From: Klenkia terrae
GTDB lineage: Bacteria > Actinomycetota > Actinomycetes > Mycobacteriales > Geodermatophilaceae
Reading direction: 5' to 3'
Assembly (NCBI RefSeq): GCF_900491935.1
Contig: NZ_UEXK01000004.1
Span: 3,463,492-3,527,491 of the forward strand
Length of the DNA stretch: 64,000 nucleotides
In this document: piece by piece, positions 45,917 through 57,649 of the stretch
How the letters are laid out: the number at the start of each line of letters is the position of its first letter
How positions within the stretch are numbered: position 1 is the stretch's first letter
Notes under the pieces: model-generated
Databases searched by the model: none
What the model saw: the letters and a program-made list of their open reading frames with translations, nothing else
What the model was told of the DNA's origin: nothing
Program-made: the position numbers and the translations under genes

Positions 45917-47821
45917 ATGAGCACCACCACCAGCCCACCGACGTCCCTCGCGCCCGATCCCGCGGCGGTCGACGCCCCCACCCAGGCTGCCGCCGAGGCG
46001 ACCGTCGGGGTCGAGACCACCGACGGGTCGGTGCTCGACCCGACGCGGCCGAGCACCGGCATCACCGGTGCGCAGAGCCTCGTGCGCTCCCTCGAGGCCG
46101 TCGGCGTCGACCTGGGGTTCGGGCTGCCGGGCGGGGCCATCCTGCCGCTGTACGACCCGCTGTTCGACTCCTCGGTGCGCCACGTCCTGGTCCGCCACGA
46201 GCAGGGCGCCGGGCACGCCGCCACCGGGTACGCGCAGGCCACCGGCCGGGTCGGCGTCTGCATCGCCACCTCGGGCCCCGGCGCCACCAACCTGGTGACC
46301 CCGCTGGCCGACGCCTACATGGACTCGGTGCCGATGGTCGCGATCACCGGGCAGGTGGCCAGCGGCTTCATCGGGACCGACGCCTTCCAGGAGGCCGACA
46401 TCCGCGGCATCACGATGCCGATCACCAAGCACAACTTCCTGGTCGCCAGCGCCGACGAGATCCCGCAGCGGATCGCCGAGGCCTTCCACCTGGCCTCCAC
46501 CGGCCGGCCCGGCCCGGTGCTGGTCGACGTCCCCAAGGACGTCCTGCAGGCCACCACCGACTTCGTCTGGCCGCCGCGGATCGACCTGCCCGGCTACAAG
46601 CCGACCACCCGCCCGCACGGCAAGCAGGTCCGCGAGGCCGCCGCGGTCATCCAGGCCGCGAGGCAGCCGGTGCTCTACGTCGGCGGTGGCGTGCTCAAGG
46701 CCGAGGCCAGCGAGGTGCTCGCCGAGCTCGCCGAGCTGACCGGCGCCCCCGTCGTCACCACCCTCATGGCCCGCGGCGCGTTCCCCGACAGCCACGCCCA
46801 GCACCTGGGCATGCCCGGCATGCACGGCACCGTCACCGCGGTCGCCGCGCTGCAGAAGGCCGACGTGCTCATCGCGCTGGGCGCCCGCTTCGACGACCGG
46901 GTCACCGGCAAGCTCGAGAGCTTCGCCCCGGATGCCCTGGTGGTGCACGCCGACATCGACCCGGCCGAGATCGGCAAGAACCGCAAGGCCGACGTCCCGA
47001 TCGTGGGCGACGCCAAGGAGACGATCACCGAGCTGGTCGCCGCGCTTACCACGCTGCAGGAGCAGCAGGGCCGGCCCGACCTGTCCGCCTGGTGGGCCCA
47101 GCTCGACCGCTGGCGCGAGACCTACCCGCTGGGCTACGACCTGCCCGAGGACGGCGCGCTGTCCCCGCAGTACGTCATCGAGCGGCTCAGCGCCATCGCC
47201 GGCCCGGACGCGGTCTACTGCGCCGGTGTGGGCCAGCACCAGATGTGGGCCGCCCAGTTCGTGAAGTACGAGAAGCCCCGCACCTGGCTCAACAGCGGCG
47301 GCCTGGGCACGATGGGCTACGCCGTCCCCGCCGCCATGGGTGCCAAGGCCGGTCGCCCCGAGGCCACCGTGTGGGCCATCGACGGCGACGGCTGCTTCCA
47401 GATGACCAACCAGGAGCTGGCCACCTGCGCGATCGAGGGCATCCCGATCAAGGTGGCCGTGATCAACAACGGCAACCTGGGCATGGTCCGGCAGTGGCAG
47501 ACCCTGTTCTACGGCGGTCGCTACTCCAACACCCGGCTGCACAACCGCGGCTCCGGCGGCGGCGACATCGAGCCGATCCGGATCCCGGACTTCGTGAAGC
47601 TGGGGGAGGCGCTGGGCTGCGTCGGGCTGCGCTGCGAGCGGCCGGAGGACGTCGACGCCACCATCGCCGCGGCCATGGAGATCGACGACCGCCCGGTCGT
47701 GATCGACTTCGTGGTCGGCTCCGACGCCCAGGTCTGGCCGATGGTCGCCGCCGGCGCCAGCAACGACGACATCCTCGCCGCGCGCGACGTCCGCCCGGTC
47801 TACACGGAAGGCCCGGTCTGA
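45917..47821 (+). CDS. ilvB: Acetolactate synthase large subunit IlvB
   Basis: IlvB (634 aa) condenses pyruvate with pyruvate or 2-ketobutyrate, the first shared step of valine, leucine and isoleucine synthesis. The thiamine-diphosphate enzyme has the catalytic Glu in [18 protein letters not shown]/quinone-site regions, and the ThDP/Mg motif [25 protein letters not shown] (in parts). A 45-residue Thr/Ala/Pro-rich N-terminal lead is present. ATG at 45917 has GGGAG about 12 nt upstream. It overlaps ilvN by one base and lies 54 nt after the attenuator. Confidence 0.97.
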   Translation: MSTTTSPPTSLAPDPAAVDAPTQAAAEATVGVETTDGSVLDPTRPSTGITGAQSLVRSLEAVGVDLGFGLPGGAILPLYDPLFDSSVRHVLVRHEQGAGHAATGYAQATGRVGVCIATSGPGATNLVTPLADAYMDSVPMVAITGQVASGFIGTDAFQEADIRGITMPITKHNFLVASADEIPQRIAEAFHLASTGRPGPVLVDVPKDVLQATTDFVWPPRIDLPGYKPTTRPHGKQVREAAAVIQAARQPVLYVGGGVLKAEASEVLAELAELTGAPVVTTLMARGAFPDSHAQHLGMPGMHGTVTAVAALQKADVLIALGARFDDRVTGKLESFAPDALVVHADIDPAEIGKNRKADVPIVGDAKETITELVAALTTLQEQQGRPDLSAWWAQLDRWRETYPLGYDLPEDGALSPQYVIERLSAIAGPDAVYCAGVGQHQMWAAQFVKYEKPRTWLNSGGLGTMGYAVPAAMGAKAGRPEATVWAIDGDGCFQMTNQELATCAIEGIPIKVAVINNGNLGMVRQWQTLFYGGRYSNTRLHNRGSGGGDIEPIRIPDFVKLGEALGCVGLRCERPEDVDATIAAAMEIDDRPVVIDFVVGSDAQVWPMVAAGASNDDILAARDVRPVYTEGPV

Positions 47822-48336
47822 TGCCCCGCCACACCCTGTCGGTCCTGGTCGAGAACAAGTCCGGTGTGCTGGCCCGCGTCTCGGCGCTGTTCAGCCGCCG
47901 CGGCTACAACATCGAGTCCCTGGCCGTCGGCCCGACGGAGAACCCCGACCTCTCCCGGATGACCATCGTGGTCGACGTGGAGAGCCAGCCGCTGGAGCAG
48001 ATCACCAAGCAGCTGAACAAGCTGATCGAGGTGATCAAGATCGTCGAGCTGGACGGCGCCTCGGTGCAGCGCGAGCTGCTCATGGTCAAGGTCCGCGCAC
48101 CGCTGGCCGACCGGGCCCAGGTGCTGCAGACCGTCGAGCTGTTCCGGGCCAAGGTCATCGACGTCAACACCGACACGGTGACCGTCGAGTCCACCGGCAC
48201 CCCGGAGAAGCTGCAGGCGCTGCTCGCCGTCCTGGCACCGCTCGGGATCAAGGAGATGGCCCAGTCCGGGACCGTCGCCCTGGCCCGCGGTCCGCGCTCG
48301 ATGAGCGGCGCCGGTACGTTGCGCTCCGCCTCCTGA
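47821..48336 (+). CDS. ilvN: Acetolactate synthase regulatory subunit IlvN
   Basis: The small subunit (171 aa; IlvN/IlvH) gives acetolactate synthase valine feedback inhibition. The N-terminal ACT domain reads HTLSVLVENKSGVLARVSALFSRRGYNIESL, seen in its standard order, followed by a second regulatory domain (ELLMVKVRAP to GIKEMAQSGTVALARG). The ATG shares one base with the ilvB stop (TGATG), so translation is coupled. Confidence 0.96.
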   Translation: MPRHTLSVLVENKSGVLARVSALFSRRGYNIESLAVGPTENPDLSRMTIVVDVESQPLEQITKQLNKLIEVIKIVELDGASVQRELLMVKVRAPLADRAQVLQTVELFRAKVIDVNTDTVTVESTGTPEKLQALLAVLAPLGIKEMAQSGTVALARGPRSMSGAGTLRSAS

Positions 48337-49401
<1,065 letters not shown>

Positions 49402-49407
49402 CCCGGT

Positions 49408-49444
49408 CACGACGGCCCCGCACCCAGGGTGCGGGGCCGTCGTG
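49408..49444. terminator. 18-bp bidirectional terminator after ilvC
   Basis: CACGACGGCCCCGCACCC (49408-49425) pairs with 49427-49444. It lies between convergent stops at 49401 and 49448. There is no T-run. Confidence 0.8.
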
Positions 49445-49447
49445 CGT

Positions 49448-49732
49448 TCACGCGGCGAAGGCGCGGACCTCGGGACGGCGGGTGGTCACGACCACCCCGA
49501 CGGCCAGCACGAGCAGCAGGACCGACAGCACGTCGACGGTGCCGACCAGGACGACGGCCAGCACCAGGTTGACCAGCCACACCGCGACCAGCACCAGACC
49601 GACCACCTGCAGCAGCCGGGCGTCGCGGCCGCGGAACAGCTGCACCGAGCCGTAGACCGTCGCCGCGGACAGGAGGAGGTACAGCCCGCCCACGACGAAG
49701 GCCCCGATGCTGCCGGCCAGGCCGTAGGACAA
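49448..49732 (-). CDS. Small multi-pass membrane protein, function unknown
   Basis: A 94-residue protein made almost entirely of three or four hydrophobic helices (SIGAFVVGGLYLLLSAATV, then LLQVVGLVLVAVWLVNLVLA and VLSVLLLVLAVGVVV), with Arg-rich loops and a RRPEVRAFAA tail. I recognise no family. TTG at 49732 (MSYGLAGSIG) is a tentative start. A longer frame from TTG at 49786 would run into the structured repeat at 49755, which I think is noncoding. Confidence 0.6.
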   Translation of the reverse strand: MSYGLAGSIGAFVVGGLYLLLSAATVYGSVQLFRGRDARLLQVVGLVLVAVWLVNLVLAVVLVGTVDVLSVLLLVLAVGVVVTTRRPEVRAFAA

Positions 49733-49754
49733 CCCGCTCAGCCCCGGCAGCAGT

Positions 49755-49815
49755 AGAAGGACCTGCCTTCCACCCACCACTCGCAAGCTCGCGGCGGGCC
49801 CCTGAAGGCAGGCCG
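49755..49815. repeat. Structured intergenic element, copy A
   Basis: AGAAGGACC, then a 9-bp stem CCTGCCTTC (49762-49770) with GAAGGCAGG (49804-49812), a 33-nt loop with a CCCACCAC...CGCGGCGGG core, and a closing GGCCG. The same layout occurs at 59256-59317 with a different but still paired stem. Confidence 0.7.
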
Positions 49816-49839
49816 AACTACGGGGCGGGTGCGGTCACC

Positions 49840-50637
49840 TCAGCGACCGCGGCGGGCGCGGTGGGCGGCGAAGAACTGGGCCGAGGGCGCCAGGCAGAGC
49901 AGCACGACGATGGCCACGGCCACCGCGAAGAACACCAGGCTGAGGACGACGTCCCCGCCGCTGGTGCTGCCGAAGTCGTCGCCGAGGTTGGCCAGGTTGC
50001 CGACCAGGCCGATGCCGGTGACCACGATCGAGATCGACGCTCCGACGATCAGCATGACCCGGCTGCGGCCCGACAACGCCCAGACCGAGCCCCAGATCAT
50101 GACGACGGTCCAGGCGAGGGCGAGCAGCGCGGCGACCACGAAGAGGCCGATGGCCGCCCCGACGATGCTGCTGAGCCCCGGGACCAGGTCGAACTCGTCG
50201 CTGGAACCCGCGCCGGCACCGATGGCGACGGCCGACCCGATCAGGGCCAGGCCCGAGACGAGCACGCCGAGCGCCCCGAAGATGAACCCGAACACCGCAG
50301 CGGTGACGACCGAGCCCGGCTTGGCCGGTGTGGCCGGGCCGTAGCCGTAGGGCTGCTGGCCGTACCCGGCGGGCTGGTAGCCCTGCTGCTGGTAGCCCTG
50401 GGCCTGGTAGCCCTGCGGCTGGTACCCCTGGGGCTGGTAGGCCGTCGACTGGTCGTAGCCGGCGTAGGGCTGCGACTGGCCGTAGGGCTGGGGCTGCGCG
50501 TAGGGATCGGGCTGCTGCCCGTAGCTGCTCTGCCCGTACCCGCCCTGCTGCTGAGCACTCTGGCCGTCCTGCCCCCGGCCACCGTCGCCGAACGGGGTCG
50601 TCTCCGACCGGCCCTGGTCTCCCTGGTGCTCGCTCAC
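49840..50637 (-). CDS. Gln/Tyr/Gly-rich membrane protein with four helices (DUF4190-like)
   Basis: A 265-residue protein. Residues 1-95 are disordered and dominated by Tyr, Gln, Gly and Pro, with tandem five-residue repeats of the GYQPQ type (residues about 70-90). The rest contains four hydrophobic helices arranged in two pairs, as in DUF4190-type proteins of actinobacteria. No enzyme motif is visible. The low-complexity lead might bind partners or phase-separate, but that is speculation. GTG at 50637 has GGAGGAG 4-5 nt upstream. It diverges from serA. Confidence 0.8.
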   Translation of the reverse strand: MSEHQGDQGRSETTPFGDGGRGQDGQSAQQQGGYGQSSYGQQPDPYAQPQPYGQSQPYAGYDQSTAYQPQGYQPQGYQAQGYQQQGYQPAGYGQQPYGYGPATPAKPGSVVTAAVFGFIFGALGVLVSGLALIGSAVAIGAGAGSSDEFDLVPGLSSIVGAAIGLFVVAALLALAWTVVMIWGSVWALSGRSRVMLIVGASISIVVTGIGLVGNLANLGDDFGSTSGGDVVLSLVFFAVAVAIVVLLCLAPSAQFFAAHRARRGR

Positions 50638-50758
50638 TGCTCTCCTCCGTGCGGGACCGGTCACGCTGCGGGGCGACCGGTGGTGAGCAGTCAGGATGGC
50701 GGGCGCCGGAGGGAGGGGCAAGCACGCCCCCCACCTGCGGGTCCTAGGCTGTCCACCC

Positions 50759-52360
50759 GTGACCACCCCTGCGCCCGTCGTCCTGATCGCCGAGGAGCTC
50801 GCCCCCAGCGCGCTGGAGGTGCTGGGCTCCGAGTTCGACATCCGGCACGTCGACGGCGCCGACCGTGCGGCGCTGCTGCCCGCCCTCGCCGACGCCGCCG
50901 CCGTGATGGTGCGCAGCGCGACCACCATCGACGCCGAGGCGCTCGCCGCGGCGCCCCACCTGAAGGTGGTCGCCCGGGCCGGCATCGGCCTGGACAACGT
51001 CGACGTCCCGGCCGCCACCGCCCGCGGGGTCATGGTCGTCAACGCGCCGACCTCCAACATCGTCAGCGCCGCCGAGCACGCCATCGCGCTCCTGCTGGCC
51101 GCCGCGCGGCACATCCCGGCCGCCGACGCCTCGCTGCGCGAGGGCACCTGGAAGCGGTCGAAGTTCAGCGGCGTCGAGGTCACCGAGAAGACCGTCGGCG
51201 TGGTCGGCCTGGGCCGCATCGGCGTCCTGGTCGCCCAGCGGCTGGCCGCCTTCGGCGTCACCCTCATCGCCTACGACCCCTACATCCAGCCCGGCCGCGC
51301 GGCCCAGCTCGGCGTCCGGCTGGTGTCCCTGGAGGAGCTGCTCCGGGAGTCGGACTTCATCACCATCCACCTGCCCAAGACCCCCGAGACCCTCGGGATG
51401 ATCGGGGCCGAGCAGCTGGCGATGACCAAGAAGGGCGTGATCATCGTCAACGCCGCCCGCGGCGGGCTGGTCGAGGAGGCGGCGCTGGCCGACGCGCTGC
51501 GCTCGGGCCAGGTCGGTGCGGCCGGCATCGACGTCTACGCCAAGGAGCCGTGCACCGACAGCCCGCTGTTCGCGCTGCCCAACGTCGTGGTCACCCCGCA
51601 CCTGGGCGCCTCGACCACCGAGGCCCAGGACAAGGCCGGGACGGCGGTCGCGCGCAGCGTGCGGCTGGCCCTGCAGGGCGACTTCGTCCCGGACGCGGTC
51701 AACGTGCAGGCCGGCGGGATCGTGGCGCAGGACGTGCGTCCGGGCCTGCCGCTGGCGGAGAAGCTCGGCCGGGTCTTCACCGCCGTGGCCGGTGGCCTGG
51801 CCCAGTCGGTGTCGGTCGAGGTGCTGGGCAAGATCGCCGAGTTCGACGTGTCCGTCGTCCAGCTGGCGGTGCTGCGCGGGGTGTTCAGCGACGTCGTCGA
51901 GGAGCAGGTCAGCTATGTCAACGCCCCGTTGCTGGCCGAGGCCCGCGGTCTGGACGTCACCCTGACCCAGGACGTGGAGAGCCCGCACTACCGCAACCTG
52001 ATCACCGTGCGCGGCGCGATGGCCGACGGCACCGCCGTCACCGTCTCGGGCACGCTGTACGGGAAGAACCAGGTGCCCAAGCTGACCGAGGTCGGCGGCT
52101 TCGAGGTGGACCTGGAGGCCAAGGGCTACCTGTTGTTCTTCACCTACGCCGACCGGCCCGGCGTGGTCGGCACGGTCGGTGCCGCCCTCGGCGCGGCGGG
52201 CATCAACATCGCCGGCGCGCAGGTCAGCCGGACCACGCAGGGCGGGGACGCGCTCATGGCGGTCACCGTCGACAGCGAGGTCAGCGGTGACCTGCTGGCC
52301 GACATCGCCGCCCAGATCGGTGCACGCGAGGCCCGCGCGGCCGACCTGAACCCGCTCTGA
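50759..52360 (+). CDS. serA: D-3-phosphoglycerate dehydrogenase SerA
   Basis: SerA (533 aa) oxidises 3-phosphoglycerate, the first step to serine. It is the long actinobacterial type: catalytic and Rossmann domain ([15 protein letters not shown]; Arg in [10 protein letters not shown]; Glu in [11 protein letters not shown]; His in TPHLGAST), an intervening allosteric-substrate-binding domain (about 315-450) and a C-terminal ACT domain ([15 protein letters not shown]) that binds serine. GTG at 50759 follows TAGGCT by 8 nt, a leaderless pattern. It is monocistronic and ends at a 16-bp hairpin. Confidence 0.97.
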   Translation: MTTPAPVVLIAEELAPSALEVLGSEFDIRHVDGADRAALLPALADAAAVMVRSATTIDAEALAAAPHLKVVARAGIGLDNVDVPAATARGVMVVNAPTSNIVSAAEHAIALLLAAARHIPAADASLREGTWKRSKFSGVEVTEKTVGVVGLGRIGVLVAQRLAAFGVTLIAYDPYIQPGRAAQLGVRLVSLEELLRESDFITIHLPKTPETLGMIGAEQLAMTKKGVIIVNAARGGLVEEAALADALRSGQVGAAGIDVYAKEPCTDSPLFALPNVVVTPHLGASTTEAQDKAGTAVARSVRLALQGDFVPDAVNVQAGGIVAQDVRPGLPLAEKLGRVFTAVAGGLAQSVSVEVLGKIAEFDVSVVQLAVLRGVFSDVVEEQVSYVNAPLLAEARGLDVTLTQDVESPHYRNLITVRGAMADGTAVTVSGTLYGKNQVPKLTEVGGFEVDLEAKGYLLFFTYADRPGVVGTVGAALGAAGINIAGAQVSRTTQGGDALMAVTVDSEVSGDLLADIAAQIGAREARAADLNPL

Positions 52361-52383
52361 CCCCACCCGCACCGCACCGCACC

Positions 52384-52418
52384 GACGGCGCCGACCCCCC
52401 ACGGGGGTCGGCGCCGTC
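52384..52418 (+). terminator. 16-bp terminator after serA
   Basis: GACGGCGCCGACCCCC (52384-52399) pairs with 52403-52418 around a 3-nt loop. There is no T-run. Confidence 0.75.
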
Positions 52419-52742
52419 CGTCGTCCCGGGCCAGGGGATGGCCAGACGGGGGACAGGTAGCTGACAGCCGATGGTCGTTGAACGCTGCGTCACTCGGCAC
52501 ACGGCGCAACTGTGGTGGGCCGGATGACGCTCGGCGCGCGGCGGGCCGGTGCCGCCTGCCGTGGCCCGGCGTCGCGGTGACGGCACTGGGCCATCTGCCG
52601 AATTACACGCACCGGCGGTGGGCCGAACGGGCCATGGTCCGAAGCCTTGCTCACGACCACCGTGGACGCACACCGGTGCCGCAGCGGCGGGGAGCAGGCA
52701 CCGGCACCGCCAGACCCACCTTCAACGCCGACAGGGGTGCAC
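52419..52742. other. 324-bp intergenic region before the subtilase
   Basis: I see no supportable gene, riboswitch or tRNA. The stretch GCCGAATTACACGCAC near 52596-52611 is locally AT-richer and may hold a -10 box, which would leave a 5' UTR of roughly 130 nt. Confidence 0.4.
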
Positions 52743-55700
52743 GTGGTTCCCAGGACAACCACCACCGGGGACGGACGCCACCGCGTCCTCGCCCGGAGCG
52801 GGATCGTCGCGATCGCGGCGGCCCTCACCATGACGGGGGGCGCGGGCATCGCCTCGGCCTCCCCGGACGACATCGCGGCCCGGGCCGGGCAGGAGCGGCT
52901 CTCGCTCACCCCGGACCAGCTGCAGCAGGTCCAGGACTCCCTCTCCGCCCGCCTCGACGGCGGCCGACCGGCGGGCCTGCCCGCCAGCGGTCCGGCCTCC
53001 TTCTTCGTCCAGACGAGCACCCCCTCCACCTCGGAGGTCTTCACCGACGTCCTGCCCGGCTCCGGCGAGGCGGCCGCGGGAGCCGCAGCCGCGGCCGCCC
53101 AGCCGGCCGCCGAGGCCGCGGCCGCCCAGGTGGCCGCGGACGTGCCGGCGGCCGTGCCGGACGCCCAGGTGCTCTACACCACCTCGACGGTGCTCTCCGG
53201 CGTGGCCGTCCGTGCCGACGCCGCCGACTACGAGGCCCTGGCCGCGCTGCCCGACGTCGTCGCGGTCCACCCGATCACGCCCAAGCAGGTCAGCAACACC
53301 GGCGCCGCGTCGGTCGTGCAGGCCGTGCAGGCCTGGCAGGACCTCGGCAACACCGGCGAGGGGGTGTCGATCGGCATCATCGACACCGGCATCGACTACA
53401 CCCACACCGACTTCGGCGGCAGCGGCAGCGTCGACCAGTACGACACCCTGCAGTCCTACGAGGCCCAGCCCGCCCCGGCCGGGATCTTCCCGAACGCCAA
53501 GGTGGTCGGCGGCTACGACTTCGTCGGCGACAGCTACAACGCCGACCCGAGCAGCCCGGCCTACCAGCCGGTCGCCATGCCCGACCCCAACCCGCTGGAC
53601 TGCAACGGCCACGGCACCCACGTCGCCGGCACCTCGGCCGGGTACGGCGTGAACGCCGACGGCAGCACCTACACCGCGGGCTACGACGGCGGCGTCCCCG
53701 CCGACCTGCGGATCGGGCCGGGCATGGCGCCCGGCGCCGACCTCTACGCCCTGAAGGTCTTCGGCTGCGACGGCTCCACCGACGTGACGATGCAGGCCAT
53801 CGAGTGGGCGCTGGACCCCAACCAGGACGGTGACCCCAGCGACCACCTGGACGTCGTCAACCTGTCGCTGGGCTCGGACTACGGCCTGGCCGACGACGCC
53901 GACTCCATGGCCATCGACCAGGCCATGCAGCTGGGCATGCTCGCCGTCCTGGCCGCCGGCAACGCCGGTGACAGCTACGACATCGGCGGCTCGCCCGGCA
54001 ACGCCCCCCGGGGCATCGGCGTGGCCGCCAGCAACGACGGCTACGGCGTCTTCGACGGCTGGCAGGTCACCGCACCCGACGGCGTCGTGGACGGCGTCCG
54101 GCCCGGGCTGCGCTCGCAGGCCTACAGCGACACCGACGACGCCGGGGCCACGAAGCCCGACGTCACCGGTGACCTCGTCTACGCCCCGGCGGGCAACGAG
54201 TCGGCCTGCGCACCGCTGCCGGCCGGCTACGCGGCGGGGGAGATCCTGCTGATCGAGGCCGACGGCTTCGCCTGCGGATCGGTGGCCAAGGGCACCAACG
54301 CGGTGAACGCCGGCGCCGCCGGATTCATGATCATCGGCGACGACGACCTGCTGGAGACCGGCATCACCGGGGTCGCCCAGATCCCGGGCATCCTGGTGCC
54401 GGCCACCGACGGGGCCGCGCTGCGCGACGCCGTCGGCGGTGGTCAGACCGTCACCGTGACCTTCGGGCCGAGCCTGCGCGACGCCGCGACCGCCACGAGC
54501 CCCGAGCAGGTCGACCTGCTCGCCTCGTTCAGCTCCCGCGGGGTGCGCCAGGAGGACGGCGCCAAGCCCGACGTCACCGCACCGGGCGTGACGCTCTACT
54601 CGGCCGGCGTCGGCGAGGGCAGCGGCGGGGAGAGCCTGTCGGGCACCTCGATGGCCACCCCGGTCACCGCCGGGGTCACCGCGCTCATCCGCGCGGCGCA
54701 CCCGGAGTGGACCACCGAGGAGGTCAAGGCCGACCTGATGAACACCGCCGGCCACGACCTCTACACCGGACCGGACCAGACCGGCGACGTGTACGGGCCC
54801 AACCGGGTCGGCGCCGGCCGGATCGACGCCGAGGCCGCGCTGAACAACACGGTGCTGGCCTACGCCGAGGCCGGGTCCGGCGTCGTCACCGCCTCCTTCG
54901 GCGTCGTCGAGGTCGACCAGGAGCAGGTGTCGGCGACCAAGACGATCACCGTGGCCAACAAGGGCACCCGGGCGGCCGTCTACCGGGTCAGCTACGACGC
55001 GCTCGTCGAGCAGCCCGGCGTCCGCTACGCGCTGTCCGCCCAGCGGCTCACCGTGCCCCCGGGCCAGAGCCGCACGGTGACGATCACCATGACCGCCACC
55101 CAGGACGACCTGCTCAAGGTCGCCGACCCGACGGTCGTCACCGACGACGGCCGCCAGTTCCTCGGCGAGGCCAGCGGCCGCGTCGTCCTCACCCCGAACA
55201 ACAACCGGGGCGAGACGCTGCGGGTGCCGGTGCACGCCAACCCGAAGCCGGCTTCCACGCTGACCGCGTCGGCCGACGAGGACGGCTCCACCATCACCCT
55301 CGCCGGCGAGGGCGTGGCCAACGGCGAGCCGCTGGACCCGAACAGCTACACCTCCCTGGTGAGCGGGTTCGAGCAGCTCGGCACCAGCCCGGAGATGGCG
55401 CAGTGCACCACGACGGTCTCCAGCAGCTGCTACAAGACCGAGCTCGAGCGCTCGGTCGACCTGGCCGCGGTCGGGGTCGCCTCGGACGTGCAGCAGTTCG
55501 GCGACGACGCCGGCCTGTACTTCGCGGTCTCCGCGCACGGCCGGTTCACCTCGGCGGAGACGGCCGTGAACTACGGCGTCTACCTCGACGCGACCGGTGA
55601 CGGGCTCTGGGACTACCAGGTCACCACGACCCGGATCGCGGACTACGACATCCCGCTGGTCGTCATCACCGACCGGGACTACAACCTCGTGGGCCCGGGC

Positions 55701-56297
55701 GGGGAGCCGTACGTGGCGCCGATGAACCTGTACGACGGGCTCGTCGACACCAACGCGTTCGACTCCGACGTCCAGGTCCTCGGCGTGCCGTTGTCGGCGC
55801 TGCCCGAGGTGTCGGGCCGGATCACCTTCGGCGTCCAGTCGGCCAGCTACAACGGCACGGTGGACGACGTCGGCACGGTCAGCACCCCGGCCGGGACCGA
55901 GCTCGCGCCCCAGGCGATGAGCTTCGACCCGACCGCCCCGGGCCTGTCCTTCGACGTGGACGGCGAGTCCGCGCTGATGGTGCCGGCGACCGACGGCACG
56001 CAGCTGGCCGTCACCCAGGACGCCGCCTCCTACGCCGCGGACACCGCGGTCGGCGGGGACAAGGGCGCGATGGTCGTGCTGAGCCAGAACAGCGGCGCGG
56101 TCGGCCGGACCCAGTCGGTGGCCATCGCGCCGTCGGCCGGGGACGCCACGGTCACGACGGTGCCGCCGGCGGACTCCACCCCGGTGGACCCGACGACGCC
56201 GCCGGACGAGCAGGTGACCGAGCCGCCGGCGGCCGAGGCGACCGAGTCCCCGGCGTCCGAGGCCCCGGCGTCCACCGAGGTACCGCCCGCGGGCTGA
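52743..56297 (+). CDS. Large secreted subtilisin-like serine protease (S8)
   Basis: An 1184-residue exported protease. A signal peptide ([19 protein letters not shown] to ASA) is followed by an inhibitor-I9-like propeptide (about 35-200). The S8 catalytic triad is Asp in [11 protein letters not shown], His in [12 protein letters not shown] and Ser in [15 protein letters not shown] domain is inserted between His and Ser (about 480-590). Fn3-like and other beta domains follow, then a Pro/Ser/Glu/Thr-rich tail with no anchor or LPXTG signal. It is probably released and degrades outside protein. GTG at 52743 follows AGGGG; longer frames upstream look noncoding. Confidence 0.93.
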   Translation: MVPRTTTTGDGRHRVLARSGIVAIAAALTMTGGAGIASASPDDIAARAGQERLSLTPDQLQQVQDSLSARLDGGRPAGLPASGPASFFVQTSTPSTSEVFTDVLPGSGEAAAGAAAAAAQPAAEAAAAQVAADVPAAVPDAQVLYTTSTVLSGVAVRADAADYEALAALPDVVAVHPITPKQVSNTGAASVVQAVQAWQDLGNTGEGVSIGIIDTGIDYTHTDFGGSGSVDQYDTLQSYEAQPAPAGIFPNAKVVGGYDFVGDSYNADPSSPAYQPVAMPDPNPLDCNGHGTHVAGTSAGYGVNADGSTYTAGYDGGVPADLRIGPGMAPGADLYALKVFGCDGSTDVTMQAIEWALDPNQDGDPSDHLDVVNLSLGSDYGLADDADSMAIDQAMQLGMLAVLAAGNAGDSYDIGGSPGNAPRGIGVAASNDGYGVFDGWQVTAPDGVVDGVRPGLRSQAYSDTDDAGATKPDVTGDLVYAPAGNESACAPLPAGYAAGEILLIEADGFACGSVAKGTNAVNAGAAGFMIIGDDDLLETGITGVAQIPGILVPATDGAALRDAVGGGQTVTVTFGPSLRDAATATSPEQVDLLASFSSRGVRQEDGAKPDVTAPGVTLYSAGVGEGSGGESLSGTSMATPVTAGVTALIRAAHPEWTTEEVKADLMNTAGHDLYTGPDQTGDVYGPNRVGAGRIDAEAALNNTVLAYAEAGSGVVTASFGVVEVDQEQVSATKTITVANKGTRAAVYRVSYDALVEQPGVRYALSAQRLTVPPGQSRTVTITMTATQDDLLKVADPTVVTDDGRQFLGEASGRVVLTPNNNRGETLRVPVHANPKPASTLTASADEDGSTITLAGEGVANGEPLDPNSYTSLVSGFEQLGTSPEMAQCTTTVSSSCYKTELERSVDLAAVGVASDVQQFGDDAGLYFAVSAHGRFTSAETAVNYGVYLDATGDGLWDYQVTTTRIADYDIPLVVITDRDYNLVGPGGEPYVAPMNLYDGLVDTNAFDSDVQVLGVPLSALPEVSGRITFGVQSASYNGTVDDVGTVSTPAGTELAPQAMSFDPTAPGLSFDVDGESALMVPATDGTQLAVTQDAASYAADTAVGGDKGAMVVLSQNSGAVGRTQSVAIAPSAGDATVTTVPPADSTPVDPTTPPDEQVTEPPAAEATESPASEAPASTEVPPAG

Positions 56298-56315
56298 CGC
56301 CCGCACCGCACGACC

Positions 56316-56352
56316 CGACGCCCCCCGCAGGAGCCACCTGCGGGGGGCGTCG
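56316..56352 (+). terminator. 16-bp terminator after the subtilase
   Basis: CGACGCCCCCCGCAGG (56316-56331) pairs with 56337-56352 around AGCCA. There is no T-run. Confidence 0.75.
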
Positions 56353-56401
56353 GTGCGTCCGGGTACGGCGGTGGACCGGCCGGGCACTAGCCTCTGACCC
56401 C

Positions 56402-57424
56402 ATGCGCCTGGCAGTGATCCCTGGAGACGGCATCGGCCCCGAGGTGGTGGCCGAGGGCCTCAAGGTCCTCGGCGAGGTGGCCCCCGACGTCGAGACCACG
56501 CACTACGACCTGGGAGCTGCCCGCTGGCAGCGCACGGGGGAGCTGCTGCCCGACACGGTGCTCGACGAGCTGCGCGGCCACGACGCGATCCTGCTCGGCG
56601 CGGTCGGGGACCCCAGCGTGCCCAGCGGCATCCTCGAGCGGGGGCTGCTGCTCAAGCTGCGGTTCGAGCTCGACCACCACGTCAACCTGCGCCCGGCGAA
56701 GCTCTACGACGGCGTCACCAGCCCGCTGGCAGCCCCCGGCGACATCGACATGCTCTGCATCCGCGAGGGCACCGAGGGGCCCTACGTCGGCAACGGCGGG
56801 GTGCTGCGCCGGGACACCGCGCACGAGGTGGCCACCGAGGTCAGCCTGAACACCGCCTTCGGCGTCGAGCGGGTCGTCCGGTACGCCTTCGAGCGGGCCG
56901 TGGCCCGCCCGCGCAAGCACCTGACGCTGATCCACAAGACCAACGTGCTCACCCACGCCGGGTCGCTGTGGTCGCGCACGGTGGAGGAGGTCGCCGCGGA
57001 GTTCCCCGACATCACGGTGGCCTACCAGCACGTGGACGCCGCGGCGATGTTCTTCGTGACCGACCCGAGCCGGTACGACGTGATCGTCACCGACAACCTC
57101 TTCGGTGACATCGTCACCGACATCGCCGCCGCGGTGACCGGTGGCATCGGGCTGGCCGCCAGCGGCAACCTGGACGCCTCGGGCACCAACCCCTCGATGT
57201 TCGAGCCCGTGCACGGCTCGGCGCCCGACATCGCCGGGCAGGGCAAGGCCGACCCGACCGCGACCGTGCTGTCGGTGGGCCTGCTGCTGGACCACCTGGG
57301 CCGCAGCGAGCAGGCCCGCAAGGTCAACGCCGCCGTCGCCTTCGACCTGTCCACCCGGGACAGGGCCCAGCCGATCCGCACCAGCGACGTCGGCGACCGC
57401 CTCGCCGCCCTCGCCTCGGGCTGA
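56402..57424 (+). CDS. leuB: 3-isopropylmalate dehydrogenase LeuB
   Basis: LeuB (340 aa) oxidatively decarboxylates 3-isopropylmalate in leucine synthesis; such enzymes also often act on the methylmalate formed in the citramalate route. [15 protein letters not shown], the substrate Arg region [21 protein letters not shown] (in parts) and the metal Asp residues in [15 protein letters not shown] are present. The NAD loop [16 protein letters not shown] follows. ATG at 56402 comes 8 nt after TAGCCT, a leaderless pattern. cimA lies downstream, separated by a strong hairpin and its own attenuator. Confidence 0.96.
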   Translation: MRLAVIPGDGIGPEVVAEGLKVLGEVAPDVETTHYDLGAARWQRTGELLPDTVLDELRGHDAILLGAVGDPSVPSGILERGLLLKLRFELDHHVNLRPAKLYDGVTSPLAAPGDIDMLCIREGTEGPYVGNGGVLRRDTAHEVATEVSLNTAFGVERVVRYAFERAVARPRKHLTLIHKTNVLTHAGSLWSRTVEEVAAEFPDITVAYQHVDAAAMFFVTDPSRYDVIVTDNLFGDIVTDIAAAVTGGIGLAASGNLDASGTNPSMFEPVHGSAPDIAGQGKADPTATVLSVGLLLDHLGRSEQARKVNAAVAFDLSTRDRAQPIRTSDVGDRLAALASG

Positions 57425-57451
57425 CCCCGCACCGACCGCACCGCCGCTCCA

Positions 57452-57484
57452 CGGGCGCGCACCCGCACCGCGGGTGCGCGCCCG
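57452..57484 (+). terminator. 15-bp terminator after leuB
   Basis: CGGGCGCGCACCCGC (57452-57466) pairs with 57470-57484. It ends 3 nt before the -35-like TTGCTC of the cimA leader promoter, isolating cimA from leuB. Confidence 0.75.
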
Positions 57485-57487
57485 CGC

Positions 57488-57517
57488 TTGCTCCTCGCGG
57501 ACCCCGGGTGCGACCAT
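57488..57517 (+). promoter_or_regulatory. Promoter of the cimA leader
   Basis: TTGCTC (57488-57493), an 18-nt spacer and GACCAT (57512-57517) lie 8 nt before the leader ATG. The spacing matches the ilvBNC leader promoter. Confidence 0.5.
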
Positions 57518-57525
57518 CTGCGGCG

Positions 57526-57558
57526 ATGCACACCGCCGGCACGATCATCATCACCTAG
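57526..57558 (+). CDS. cimA leader peptide, Ile/Thr-rich
   Basis: A 10-codon ORF, MHTAGTIIIT, ATG start and TAG stop, with three consecutive Ile codons (ATC) framed by Thr codons. Immediately after come a 10-bp hairpin and a terminator with T6, then the citramalate synthase gene. By analogy with known leaders such as E. coli thrL, scarcity of charged tRNA-Ile or tRNA-Thr would stall the ribosome here and raise cimA transcription. The match between Ile codons and an isoleucine-pathway enzyme is the main support. Confidence 0.75.
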   Translation: MHTAGTIIIT

Positions 57559-57613
57559 CGCGCAGTCACCTCCCCGACTGCGCGCCGACCCTCCGTACCC
57601 CGGGGGGTTTTTT
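57558..57613 (+). terminator. cimA transcription attenuator
   Basis: Hairpin 1 is a perfect 10-bp stem, GCGCGCAGTC (57558-57567) with 57576-57585; its first G is the last base of the leader TAG. The terminator is CCCTCC (57589-57594) with GGGGGG (57602-57607), one G.U pair, then T6 (57608-57613). The layout and the CCCTCCGT core match the ilvBNC attenuator. Confidence 0.8.
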
Positions 57614-57649
57614 CGTGTCCGGACCCGCACACCCCCCGAGAGGCACGCC

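Noticed and set aside
49733-49786. Longer start (TTG at 49786) for the small membrane protein
   Set aside because: It would place the N-terminus inside the structured repeat that recurs at 59256.
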